Source: an uncultured Ilumatobacter sp.
GTDB lineage: Bacteria > Actinomycetota > Acidimicrobiia > Acidimicrobiales > Ilumatobacteraceae
Length of the DNA: 37,424 nt
Direction of reading: 5' to 3'
NCBI GenBank assembly: GCA_937891565.1
Contig: CALAHA010000220.1
Coordinates: 1 to 37,424, forward strand
Shown here: piece by piece, positions 17,682 to 25,911 of the stretch
How the letters are laid out: every line of letters begins with the position of its first letter
Numbering within the stretch: position 1 is the first letter of the stretch
Program-made: the position numbers and the translations under genes
The notes under the pieces: model-generated
The model's database searches: none
What the model saw: only the letters and a program-made list of their open reading frames with translations
What the model was told of the DNA's origin: nothing

Positions 17682-20594
17682 TCAGCCAGCTTCGAGGATG
17701 GCGAGTGCCTCAGCGAGGCGAGCACGGGCTTCTTCGACCTTGGCCTGGTACTCGCCCAGGTCACCAATGGCGAGGGCGTCGTCGGCTTCGCCGAAGAGCG
17801 AGTCGGCCAGCGTCAACAGCTCTGCAGCATCGACGGGCAACCCAGACACATCAATGCCATCGTCTTCGACCGGGGCGGCCGGAACGACATCGCCGGGTTC
17901 GGTTGGCACGCCGAGAACGTCACCGACATCACCTTCGAAGCCGGGGAAGAGCCGTCGGACACCTTCGGTAATCGTGCTCGCCAGCACCGAGTTGTTGCCG
18001 TTCGAGACGATGACGAAGCGGAATTCACTGACAGAGCGGACCGTGCCAGTTTCCTGCGGAACTGCGACGTAGTACGGACGCACCCAAATCAGGCCGTCGC
18101 CGACGGGAACCAATTGGAGGTCACCGAAGCGCACCTGGGTGCCGCCAGCATCCTGGTTGTCGAGTGTGATGCGGTCGGAGATCTCAGACTGTGATTCGGC
18201 GTTGCCAGCCACACGGAGTGGACCGTCAGGAAGGTTGCCGTTGCGTTCCTGCACGACGTACGTCGTCAGCTGTCCGTAGGTATCAGGGTCACTTGAAGCC
18301 GTCATATACGACTGCAACTGGGTACGGGTGTCGCCTGTCGAGAACGGTACGAACGGGCGCAGGATGACGAACTCTTCCTTGCGTTCCTCACCGGGCTGAC
18401 TGGTGTCGAAGACCGTGTAGTACGGGGTGAATCGTTCGGCGTTCGACTCGGTGGCGAACGTGTTGGCGGCTGCAGAAGGAGCCCCAACGACGGTGTCTGA
18501 GATCGTCCGCGTGTTGCTCGCCGGCGTTGCGCTCGGGGCCTGGGCCACCGACCATGCGTTGCCGTCGCGCTGGAAGAACAACTTCGGGTCGAGCCGGTAC
18601 TTCGAGTACACATCGGTCTGGATGCGGAACAGGTCTTCCGGATAACGGAGGTGTTCCCGGATCACCTGAGGCATTTCGTCACCAGAGGTGAACAGGTCAG
18701 GGAAGGCGCTCTGCCACGCCTTGAGGATCGGGTCAACGTCATCGACGACGTAGAAGGTGACGTCGCCGGTGTACGCATCGACAACAACCTTGACGCTGTT
18801 GCGCACGTAGTTGTCGCTGTTGGACAGCCCGGACTGCGGCGAGCGCTGCACGGCACCAATGGACTGGGCATACGGGTAGCGCGACGAGGTCGTGTAGCCG
18901 TCGACCACCCACACTGCTCTACCGTCAACGGCGACCGGGTAGGGGTCAGCATCGTACGACAAGAAGGGTGCGAGCTTGGTGAGGCGGTCGTTGACGTTAC
19001 GCACCCAGAGCATCTGGGAGTCGGACCGGATTGCACCCGAGCCAACGACGTTGTAGTCGAGGAAGGCGAGGGCAAAGGCCGCTCGACGAGCGAACGAGCT
19101 CATTGCCACACCTTGGGTGCCTTCGTACTGGTGGGGCTCGTCGCATTCGCGTTCGCTCGATGCAGAGTTGGCAATGCCGTAGCCACTCATCGTTGGGCTG
19201 AAGTACAGCTCGGGGCGATCGAGTTCGAGCGTTCGGTAATCGGGCCGCTGGTTCGACTGGACCTTGCTGGTCGGCGCTGCCACAAGGCCACACCCGCGGG
19301 TGTTGATCAGGTGGATGCCCTGCCAACTGCGGTTGGTGACACCACCGAGATCCAGCTCGCGGGCTGCCACGAGGACCTCTTCGACTTCGCCGTCGAATTC
19401 GTAGCGGTCAACGTCGAGGTCTTCAATGCTCAAGCCAGCGACTTGGCCTTCGTCGACGAGGAAACGGGTTTCCATTTCGGCCGGGTTGAGGAGGCGCACG
19501 TTGGTGAGCGGATCGATGTCGGCCTCGACCTCGGCAGCGGTGAGCGTGCCGAACTGCACTTCGCGGATGCCGACGTCGGTCAGGCCCAATGCCTCGCGGG
19601 TCGCATCGACGTTGCGCTCGATGAACGGGGCTTCACGGGTTTCCTGGTTCGGATTGACGACGAGCGACTGGACGATGGCCGGATAGATCACGCCGCCAAC
19701 GATGGAAACGACCAGCCACAGCGCCGAGGCGAGCAGCGGTAGACGCCATGAATTGGTCTTTATGACCGACAGGTAGAGGACAGCGGTCAGGACGGCAATC
19801 AGGATCAGCAGCATGATTGCGGGGATTTGCGCATTGACAACCGAGTAGGTGGCGCCATCGACGATGCCCCGGGTGCTGTTGGTCAGTTCGTAGCGATCCA
19901 GCCAGTAATCGCCGGCCTTGAGCACGGCCAGGATGGCCAGAAGGACCGCTAAGTGAGCCTTCGTTGCGTCGCGAATCACCGGGGCCGGCGAGACAAACAC
20001 GACGCCACCATTAAGGATGTGGGCGGCTGCGGTGAAGAGGAGGACGAGGATGACGGCGACGAACATCCAGTCGAGCAGGAACGTCAAGAACGGCAGCTGG
20101 AAGACGTAGAAACCGACGTCGGCGCCGAACTGCGGGTCGGGCGTGCCAAACGATTGGGAGTTTCGGAAAAGCAGCCAAAGCTGCCACTGGGCCACCGCTG
20201 GTAGCGCAATTAAGACGGCGAGGATGAGGGCCGAAACGTAACGAACGAGGCGGAGTCGTTTGCCGAACACCTCGTGGAATCGTTCGACGTACGGGTGCAC
20301 ATTGGCCGGGAACGACGAGGGCGCAGTCCGATCTGCGATGTAGAGGTTGACGCAGGCCAGCACCGCAAAGAACAGAAAGAAGACCGCAAAGAGCGTGAAC
20401 TTTGCGCCGAGGACACCCCAGAAAACGTCACCTCGATTGAGGGCGCCGTGCCACAGGTAGTCAACGTAGAAGCGAGCGATCGCACGCCCAAAGATCAGGA
20501 CGAACATAAACAGTCCGCCGAGTCCAATCAGGATGCCACGGCCGGTAAACCGGCGTCGTGAGCGATCGACCGGGAGGTCTTGTGAGCGCCGCAT
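17682..20594 (-). CDS. UPF0182 family large membrane protein
   Basis: 970 residues from the ATG at 20594. Seven transmembrane helices occupy the first third (for example LIGLGGLFMFVLIFGRAI, FTLFAVFFLFFAVLACVNL, LPLLASALWLVVSIVGGVIY), followed by a large extracytoplasmic domain and an acidic C-terminal tail (about the last 110 residues) ending in a helical segment rich in Glu/Ala. This matches the UPF0182/COG1615 family common in actinobacteria, whose function is unknown. The start at 20594 is preferred over 20639 because TAATCT (complement 20603-20608) lies 8 nt upstream and the longer form would overlap the upstream gene. Downstream in the same direction as the DivIVA-like and PDZ-Lon genes. 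Confidence 0.92.
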   Translation of the reverse strand: MRRSQDLPVDRSRRRFTGRGILIGLGGLFMFVLIFGRAIARFYVDYLWHGALNRGDVFWGVLGAKFTLFAVFFLFFAVLACVNLYIADRTAPSSFPANVHPYVERFHEVFGKRLRLVRYVSALILAVLIALPAVAQWQLWLLFRNSQSFGTPDPQFGADVGFYVFQLPFLTFLLDWMFVAVILVLLFTAAAHILNGGVVFVSPAPVIRDATKAHLAVLLAILAVLKAGDYWLDRYELTNSTRGIVDGATYSVVNAQIPAIMLLILIAVLTAVLYLSVIKTNSWRLPLLASALWLVVSIVGGVIYPAIVQSLVVNPNQETREAPFIERNVDATREALGLTDVGIREVQFGTLTAAEVEADIDPLTNVRLLNPAEMETRFLVDEGQVAGLSIEDLDVDRYEFDGEVEEVLVAARELDLGGVTNRSWQGIHLINTRGCGLVAAPTSKVQSNQRPDYRTLELDRPELYFSPTMSGYGIANSASSERECDEPHQYEGTQGVAMSSFARRAAFALAFLDYNVVGSGAIRSDSQMLWVRNVNDRLTKLAPFLSYDADPYPVAVDGRAVWVVDGYTTSSRYPYAQSIGAVQRSPQSGLSNSDNYVRNSVKVVVDAYTGDVTFYVVDDVDPILKAWQSAFPDLFTSGDEMPQVIREHLRYPEDLFRIQTDVYSKYRLDPKLFFQRDGNAWSVAQAPSATPASNTRTISDTVVGAPSAAANTFATESNAERFTPYYTVFDTSQPGEERKEEFVILRPFVPFSTGDTRTQLQSYMTASSDPDTYGQLTTYVVQERNGNLPDGPLRVAGNAESQSEISDRITLDNQDAGGTQVRFGDLQLVPVGDGLIWVRPYYVAVPQETGTVRSVSEFRFVIVSNGNNSVLASTITEGVRRLFPGFEGDVGDVLGVPTEPGDVVPAAPVEDDGIDVSGLPVDAAELLTLADSLFGEADDALAIGDLGEYQAKVEEARARLAEALAILEAG

Positions 20595-20605
20595 TGGCGC
20601 CAAGA

Positions 20606-22285
20606 TTATCGGCCGGCAGCCGCCAACAGGCAGCGGCACCCTTGATGAGCGGGGGCAAACACGTCACCGGTCGGGAATCCGTCGCCTGCCGTGATGGCCC
20701 CGGCGAGCACATTGTCTTCGCAATCGGGGCACGCCGCGAAGCGCGGATCGGCTTCCCAAACTATGGGCGTGTCAGGCGCAAAACCAGCGAGTACGCCACG
20801 TCCGTGGGCCCGACGCAGCACGTCGTCAAGGCTCTCATCGATGTGTTGGGTCTTCCATTCGCGGTACACGGAACGGACCTTTTTGGTGACGACCGCGTTG
20901 TCGCCGGCGCCTTCTTCGATGCATCGGGCGAGGCGATCGCGCAACGGCACGACCAGCCACTGCTCGACAGCGCCGTTGGCCACGCTGACTGATTCGGTCA
21001 CGAGACCCTTGCGCAGCTGGGTTGCGCCAGTTTTCGATGTGGCGCCACCGAGCCGGACGGCGGCCTCGAGGTCGTCGGCGATGGCAGCGGTGTAGCGAGC
21101 GACGTGTTCGCTCAATGTTGGAATCATCTCGTCGAGTTCGTGCACCGGCTCGCCGCGACGGAGCGCATCAAGGACGTCGTTCTGCTCGTCGGCCAGCGCT
21201 CGCTTCAACTTCTTTGCACTCGACACGATCAGGGGCGTGACAACCTCGTCACGTTCGGCGAAACCAATCGCTGCTGCCTCGATTTCCGACTCGACAGCAA
21301 CTTCAGCAACTTCAGCAACTTCAGCAACTTCAGCAACTTCAGCAACTTCAATTATTTCAATGTTCTCCTCGTCCGCTGCAGAATCGGTTTTTGCCGGCAC
21401 GTCGGCCCGGATGCGAGCGAACAAATCGATAACGACATCACGGTCATCGTCGTCGTCCACTTCGTCATCCGCTTCGTCATCATGTCCGCTGTCAGCTTCG
21501 GGCTCGGGCTCAGCGACCGGCGCCTCGGTAATCCCGATGTCGTCAATAGCAACGACGGGGACAGCAGCTGTCGCTTCGGGGCGAGCCGAGTTCGCGATCA
21601 TCACGGGGAGCGGCCCGGTGGTCGGTGTGAGGTTCACGTATTCCTCAGGCTCACCGAGCGGTTCCATCTCAGCAATGACGTCGACAGCCACAAGGCGAGC
21701 CCGCTCAAAGGTCTGCATCAGACGTTCACGACCATGGATCAGTTGTTCGATCTGTTCACGTGCTAGTTCGCGACGGCGTGCCAGCTCACTCAGCACGCGC
21801 TCGCGGTAGGCGCGGGCTTCGTTGACCATCTCGCGACCCTGGTGCTTGGCCATCGACAGTTCGGCTTCAGCATCGGCCGTCGCGTCGCCACGTCGACGTG
21901 ATGCCTCAATCTCGGCTTCCTCGCGCACGCGATTGGCTTCGTCACCGGCCTCACTCAGCATCTGTGCTGCTGACTGCTCGGCTTTCTGGCGGATCTCGCT
22001 GGCGCTCTCGCGGGCGGTGATGAGGACGCGCATGGCTTCTTCACCGAGCAGCCGGGTCATCGCCTCGTCGTCAACCTGAGCAGCAACACCCGAGTCGAAC
22101 TGAGCCGCCTGGAGTTCATGTTCGAGAAAGCGCTCGCGCTCACGCATTCGGCCCAGCTCGGCTGCGACCATTCTCAGAAAGTCTTTAACCTCAGCCTGAT
22201 CGAACCCGCGGCGGGATATGCCAAACGACGCGTCGGCGATGGACGTCGGCGATGATGGGTCGGGGCGCGAAGTCGACATAGCCAT
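20606..22285 (-). CDS. DivIVA-like coiled-coil protein with a phage MuF-like C-terminal domain
   Basis: 559 residues in four parts. (1) Residues 16-47 (ASFGISRRGFDQAEVKDFLR) match the DivIVA N-terminal domain that senses curved membrane. (2) Residues 50-210 are a coiled coil rich in Glu/Ala/Arg. (3) Residues 230-350 are an acidic, low-complexity linker containing a run of EVA repeats coded by a 9-bp tandem repeat. (4) The C-terminal 180 residues are helical and end in Cys519-x2-Cys522, an FPTG segment, His547 and Cys550-Arg-Cys552, the pattern seen at the end of phage Mu F/SPP1 gp7 minor head proteins. TAGCTT lies 6 nt before the ATG (complement 22292-22297). Set between a PDZ-Lon protease gene and UPF0182. 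Function unknown; a polar or division-site scaffold is an inference from part 1. Confidence 0.82.
   Translation of the reverse strand: MAMSTSRPDPSSPTSIADASFGISRRGFDQAEVKDFLRMVAAELGRMRERERFLEHELQAAQFDSGVAAQVDDEAMTRLLGEEAMRVLITARESASEIRQKAEQSAAQMLSEAGDEANRVREEAEIEASRRRGDATADAEAELSMAKHQGREMVNEARAYRERVLSELARRRELAREQIEQLIHGRERLMQTFERARLVAVDVIAEMEPLGEPEEYVNLTPTTGPLPVMIANSARPEATAAVPVVAIDDIGITEAPVAEPEPEADSGHDDEADDEVDDDDDRDVVIDLFARIRADVPAKTDSAADEENIEIIEVAEVAEVAEVAEVAEVAVESEIEAAAIGFAERDEVVTPLIVSSAKKLKRALADEQNDVLDALRRGEPVHELDEMIPTLSEHVARYTAAIADDLEAAVRLGGATSKTGATQLRKGLVTESVSVANGAVEQWLVVPLRDRLARCIEEGAGDNAVVTKKVRSVYREWKTQHIDESLDDVLRRAHGRGVLAGFAPDTPIVWEADPRFAACPDCEDNVLAGAITAGDGFPTGDVFAPAHQGCRCLLAAAGR
21298..21350. 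repeat. 9-bp in-frame tandem repeat inside the DivIVA/MuF-like gene
   Basis: CAACTTCAG occurs five times head to tail (21298-21342), followed by a copy matching 8 of 9 bases. It codes for the Glu-Val-Ala run near residues 312-330. Length changes would keep the frame. Confidence 0.95.
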
Positions 22286-22325
22286 ACGCCGAAGCTACGC
22301 GTCTCAACAACCGTGATGGTGGCAA

Positions 22326-23597
22326 TCAGCTCAGAGTGATGTTGACGGGGACGAGCGGGTCCCCACCCAAGTCTTCCAGCGCCTGAAGCGCCTCGTCGAG
22401 CGTGGCCACCGGAATGATCTCGACATCACCATGGCCTGCGTCGTTGAGCTTCTTACGGAGCTCATCTTCGCCTTCGGCTAATTCACGCTGCGAAGCCGGC
22501 ACCAAGAACACGTCAACATGGTGTTGGTGGACCGCGCTGACCTTCTGCGACAAGCCACCAATTGGCCCGACAGAGCCGTCGAGCGAGATCGTGCCAGTCA
22601 CGGCGATGTTCCGCCCACCGGTCAACTCGCCATCGGTCAGCTCGTCGATCAGAGCGAGCGTGAACGCCAGACCAGCAGACGGGCCACCGATCCGGCCGGT
22701 GTCGATATCGACCTGGAACGGCAACGTGACGACTCGAGTGTCGAACGGACGGAATCCGACGATCGTGCGGGTGGGATCGTCTGGGGACGCAGCCAGTTCG
22801 ACCGTCACGTCGAGGATCCCCACGTCGGGGCGTCGGATCTTGAGGTCGATCGTGTCGCCCGGCAACTTGCCGTCGAGCACGGCGGAGAGGTCTTCAACCG
22901 AGTTCAGCTCCTTGCCTTCAGCTTCGAGAATCGTGTCGGACGGATCAATAGCAAGGTCCGACGGGAAGAACTCGGCGCATAAGCCGTCGTCACCGATCTC
23001 ACGGCAGAGGACTTCTTCAACGACGACTTCGCCGAGGCTGATCTCGGGTTCGTAGCCAGCGGCGGTGAGGGCGACGAACTGGGCCTCCTGGGATGCCGAC
23101 CGCATTTGTTGCAACGCTGCTTCACGCCGCTGCGACGCTGTCCGAACACCGAACTTGTCTTCAGTGGTGAGGAGGTCGATCGCAGGGTCACTCCGGCCAG
23201 CAAACCACGACAGCAGCGACTGTTCGGGGGCGCTGACCGTCACGAAGAAGAAGTCTCCATTGGTCTCGAACCGTTTGACTTCGTCAGGAAGATCACCAAA
23301 CACCACACGCTCGTTCACCGACTCGGCCGAGGCCGGGGTCTGCGCAAACGGCGCCGGCTGCATCTCCATCAGGCGACGGTTCTCTTTCTCAGCGACAAGG
23401 GTTGCTGGGACCAACGACGCAGCAACAATTCCTGCCAGCGCAACCAAGCCGACGCCGCCGAGCAGCCATCCGAGGCGTCCGAGCCACTTTCCGCCCGGCA
23501 ACTCAACATCCAAACCGTTGGCCATCGGCGTGCCCGGTGAGGCCAACGCAGTGTTGAGTACAGTGTTGTTTGTTGTGTCGGTCACAGATCTCACCAC
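22326..23597 (-). CDS. PDZ domain-containing Lon-type (S16) serine protease, membrane-anchored
   Basis: Up to 423 residues. One transmembrane helix near 42-66 (GWLLGGVGLVALAGIVAASLV), an extracytoplasmic region, a PDZ domain around 185-270, and a Lon proteolytic domain with Ser307 in GGPSAGL and Lys352 in GGLSQK, the Ser-Lys dyad. This architecture is that of YlbL-type proteases found near UPF0182 in actinobacteria. Two cysteines (198, 207) in the PDZ region could form a disulfide outside the cell. The start is uncertain: GTG codons at 23597 and 23594 lack a ribosome binding site and the ATG at 23525 would still keep the helix. The DivIVA/MuF-like gene follows after 40 bp in the same direction. 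Confidence 0.9.
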   Translation of the reverse strand: MVRSVTDTTNNTVLNTALASPGTPMANGLDVELPGGKWLGRLGWLLGGVGLVALAGIVAASLVPATLVAEKENRRLMEMQPAPFAQTPASAESVNERVVFGDLPDEVKRFETNGDFFFVTVSAPEQSLLSWFAGRSDPAIDLLTTEDKFGVRTASQRREAALQQMRSASQEAQFVALTAAGYEPEISLGEVVVEEVLCREIGDDGLCAEFFPSDLAIDPSDTILEAEGKELNSVEDLSAVLDGKLPGDTIDLKIRRPDVGILDVTVELAASPDDPTRTIVGFRPFDTRVVTLPFQVDIDTGRIGGPSAGLAFTLALIDELTDGELTGGRNIAVTGTISLDGSVGPIGGLSQKVSAVHQHHVDVFLVPASQRELAEGEDELRKKLNDAGHGDVEIIPVATLDEALQALEDLGGDPLVPVNITLS

Positions 23598-23610
23598 TCA
23601 GGCCGGTTGG

Positions 23611-23898
23611 ATGGTCGGGCTCGCCATAGTGGCGCTGCTGGGGACCGGCTGGAGAAAGACTGCCAGAGCCACGGCCCGAACACCACGCACGGCGCCAGTT
23701 GTTCGCAGGAAATGGGTGCCGATCGGCATCGCTGAGACCGTCGTTCCCCTTTACAGGCGTCCAAATGTGCTTCGCCGCGTGTGGGCCGTGGTCGCAAGCT
23801 CGGCTCTCGCTGTTGTCATGGGCGCCGTCCTGGCCATCGTCATTGCGTTCGCACTGGCATACGCCGTCATCACCCTGACTGATCTGTTGAAGCAATGA
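23611..23898 (+). CDS. Small membrane protein, function unknown
   Basis: About 95 residues with a short hydrophobic N-terminus (MVGLAIVALLGTGW), a basic Arg/Lys/Pro-rich middle (16-55), and a strong C-terminal helix (about 62-88: VVASSALAVVMGAVLAIVIA). Family not recognised. Start is uncertain: the ATG at 23611 has no ribosome binding site, while a GTG at 23575 lies 10 nt after TACAGT (23559-23564) and would overlap the longest form of the divergent protease. Its stop overlaps the HEAT-repeat start (ATGA), so the two are co-translated. Confidence 0.65.
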   Translation: MVGLAIVALLGTGWRKTARATARTPRTAPVVRRKWVPIGIAETVVPLYRRPNVLRRVWAVVASSALAVVMGAVLAIVIAFALAYAVITLTDLLKQ

Positions 23899-24494
23899 CC
23901 GGACCGACCCGCAAAGACGTCGCTGTCGCTGGCCATCAGGGCGACATCGGCACCGCCACGGCCGGGCTCGCCAGTGACGACGGCAACATCCGCGCAACAG
24001 CATTGGGTGCCCTCGAGCGGCTCGGCGAACTGGCCGACGAAAAGTTGACCGAAGCGTTCAGCGACAACGACCCTCGCGTTCGCCGACGAGCCGCCGAGCT
24101 GGCAGCGACGCATCCGTCGGTCGACGTCGTCCCGCTGCTCGCCGATCCCGACGTGAACGTGGTTGAGATGGCGGCGTGGACTACGGGGGAACACGAATCG
24201 AATCGACCTGCAGTACTCGATCGCCTATTGGAACTTGCCCAGAACGCTGAGGAGCCGCTCGTCCGTGAGGCCTCCGTGGCCGCGCTCGGGGCAATCGGTG
24301 ATCCGGCCGCCGTCGACGTCATCATCGCGGCGTGTAGTGACAAGCCCGCAGTGCGCCGCCGCGCCGTCCTCGCCCTGGCCCCCTTCGAGGGCCCAGCAGT
24401 CGAAGCCGCCATCGAGCAGGCATTAGTTGACCGCGACTGGCAAGTCAGACAAGCCGCCGAAGACCTACGAAGAGCCCAAGCTCGACCCAACTAA
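23895..24494 (+). CDS. HEAT-repeat protein
   Basis: 199 residues made almost wholly of HEAT/PBS-lyase-type helical repeats of about 30 residues, seen as recurring 'R..A..AL..LG' and 'DP.VRRRAAELAA' patterns (around residues 20-50, 55-75, 85-100, 120-140, 145-165, 170-195). Such proteins act as binding scaffolds; partner unknown. Co-translated with the small membrane protein upstream through an ATGA overlap. Converges on a GNAT gene; the 46-bp gap shows no clear terminator. Confidence 0.85.
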   Translation: MTGPTRKDVAVAGHQGDIGTATAGLASDDGNIRATALGALERLGELADEKLTEAFSDNDPRVRRRAAELAATHPSVDVVPLLADPDVNVVEMAAWTTGEHESNRPAVLDRLLELAQNAEEPLVREASVAALGAIGDPAAVDVIIAACSDKPAVRRRAVLALAPFEGPAVEAAIEQALVDRDWQVRQAAEDLRRAQARPN

Positions 24495-24540
24495 AGCGTG
24501 CGTGAGGGCTGCCGCAGGGATCGGGCGATCTGGACCGACT

Positions 24541-25032
24541 TCAGAATTTGAAGCGGTAGAGGTTTGTGTTGCGGGCTTCGAAGCCGATGCGCTGGTAGAG
24601 ACGGTTGGCGGCTTCGCGTGACGGCCGGCTGGTGAGACTGACGTCTTTCGCTCCGCGCGCTTTTGCCTCGGCGAGTGCTGCTTCGCTCAGCTTGCGGCCG
24701 ACTCCGTGACCGCGTGCAGCGTCGTCGACGACGACATCTTCGATCCACGACTTCAGACCGGTCGGGATGCGGTAAAAGGCAAGCGTCAGGCTGCCAACGA
24801 TCGTTCCGTCGACACGGGCAATGAACAACACCGTGTCGTCGCCGTTCACGACCAGCCCCAATTGATCGGCGTCTGGCGCAGGCGATGACGACGAGAGCTG
24901 CGGAACCAGACGGGCGAATGCTGCAATCAACTGGTCGTCGACAACCGTGGCCGTCTCAATTGTTACCGAAGTATCGGCAGCAGCTGCTGCAGTATCGGCA
25001 TCGTCTGCTGAGGAGTCGTTGAAGTCGCTCAC
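24541..25032 (-). CDS. GNAT-family N-acetyltransferase
   Basis: 163 residues from a GTG at 25032. Acetyl-CoA-binding motif A DVVVDDAARGHGVGRKLSEA (split here: strand DVVVDD, loop ARGHGVG) and the C-terminal NRLYQRIGFEARNTNLYRF, the usual Y-x-x-x-GF end. The first 20 residues are Asp/Ala/Ser-rich. Substrate unknown. An ATG further out at 25098 exists, but TACCGT (complement 25042-25047) lies between it and the GTG, 9 nt before the GTG, so the shorter form is preferred. Divergent from the PAC2 gene with overlapping -10 boxes. Confidence 0.88.
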   Translation of the reverse strand: MSDFNDSSADDADTAAAAADTSVTIETATVVDDQLIAAFARLVPQLSSSSPAPDADQLGLVVNGDDTVLFIARVDGTIVGSLTLAFYRIPTGLKSWIEDVVVDDAARGHGVGRKLSEAALAEAKARGAKDVSLTSRPSREAANRLYQRIGFEARNTNLYRFKF

Positions 25033-25041
25033 GGTGAAGGG

Positions 25042-25051
25042 ACGGTAGCGT
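25042..25051. promoter_or_regulatory. Overlapping divergent -10 boxes (GNAT / PAC2)
   Basis: ACGGTAGCGT contains minus-strand TACCGT (25042-25047) and plus-strand TAGCGT (25046-25051), sharing two bases. They lie 9 nt and 7 nt before the GTG starts at 25032 and 25059. Confidence 0.55.
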
Positions 25052-25058
25052 GCAATCC

Positions 25059-25910
25059 GTGGGGTCCGAGCACGTTCGCTGGCAGAAACAACCGTCATTG
25101 ACGCGGCCTGTACTGATCGCTGGGTTTACTGGTTGGAATGACGCCGGTGATGCCGCGTCAACCGCCTTACGAACGATGATCGAAGCGTGGGGCGCCGATG
25201 CAATCGCCGAGATCGACCCTGAGCCGTTCACCGACTTCGCCACGGTGCGCCCGCAGATCAAACTCGACAACGACAACCATCGCAGCATCGTGTGGCCGAC
25301 TGTCGGCGTCTGGTCGGTCTCGTTACCAGGCACCGACGTGATCTTGGTGCTCGGCCCCGAACCCGCCCTGCGGTGGCGCACGTTCTCGGAACAGATTCTC
25401 AGCCTCTGCGAAACTTTCGGCGTCACTATGGCGATCTCGTTGGGCGCTTTGCTGGCCGACGTCCCGCACTCGCGGCCGGTACCCCTCATCGGAACCGCCA
25501 CCGACGAAAGTCTCATCGAACGATTCGAGCTCCAACGATCCGAGTACGAAGGGCCGACCGGAATTGTCGGTGTTCTCCACGATCAGTTGCACCGTGCCGG
25601 CCTCGCCACTGCATCACTCTGGGCAGCAATTCCCGGTTACGCATCCCAGGTGCCGTCGCCAAAGGCTGCGTCGGCGTTGGTCGAGCGCGCCTGCACCATG
25701 ATTGGCACTCCCGCACCGCTGCAGTTGCTCGCGGCTAGCGCCGCTGAATACAACGCCCGCGTTGCTGCCTTGATAGGCGATGACGACGACATGGTCGAGT
25801 ACCTATCGCGCCTCGAAGAGATCGCCGACGACGAACTTGCCACGACCGAACCGGTCGATCCTGAAGGTTTGGTCGACGAAGTCGAACAGTTCCTTCGCGA
25901 TCAAGACTGA
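25059..25910 (+). CDS. PAC2 family protein (proteasome-assembly-chaperone-like)
   Basis: 283 residues. The PAC2 hallmark RPVLIAGFTGWNDAGDAAST lies near residues 17-36, followed by 'DPEPFTDF..VRPQI' and 'LGPEPALRWRTF', typical for the family. Actinobacterial PAC2 proteins are widespread and largely uncharacterised; the name comes from similarity to eukaryotic and archaeal proteasome-assembly chaperones. The acidic C-terminus (DDELATTEPVDPEG...EVEQFLRDQD) is common in the group. GTG at 25059 is preferred because TAGCGT lies 7 nt upstream; a GTG at 25050 overlaps that box. Converges with the NUDIX gene, 1 bp apart. Confidence 0.9.
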   Translation: MGSEHVRWQKQPSLTRPVLIAGFTGWNDAGDAASTALRTMIEAWGADAIAEIDPEPFTDFATVRPQIKLDNDNHRSIVWPTVGVWSVSLPGTDVILVLGPEPALRWRTFSEQILSLCETFGVTMAISLGALLADVPHSRPVPLIGTATDESLIERFELQRSEYEGPTGIVGVLHDQLHRAGLATASLWAAIPGYASQVPSPKAASALVERACTMIGTPAPLQLLAASAAEYNARVAALIGDDDDMVEYLSRLEEIADDELATTEPVDPEGLVDEVEQFLRDQD

Positions 25911-25911
25911 G

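Noticed and set aside
18651..19742. Plus-strand open frame of about 360 codons opposite UPF0182
   Set aside because: Antisense shadow; no recognisable domain and it lies wholly inside a well-supported gene.
21298..21350. Possible CRISPR-like repeat cluster
   Set aside because: The units are 9 bp, contiguous, without spacers, and in frame inside a coding sequence.
20606..22285. Prophage remnant, because of the MuF-like C-terminus
   Set aside because: No capsid, portal, terminase, integrase or attachment site is nearby, and the neighbours are conserved chromosomal genes.
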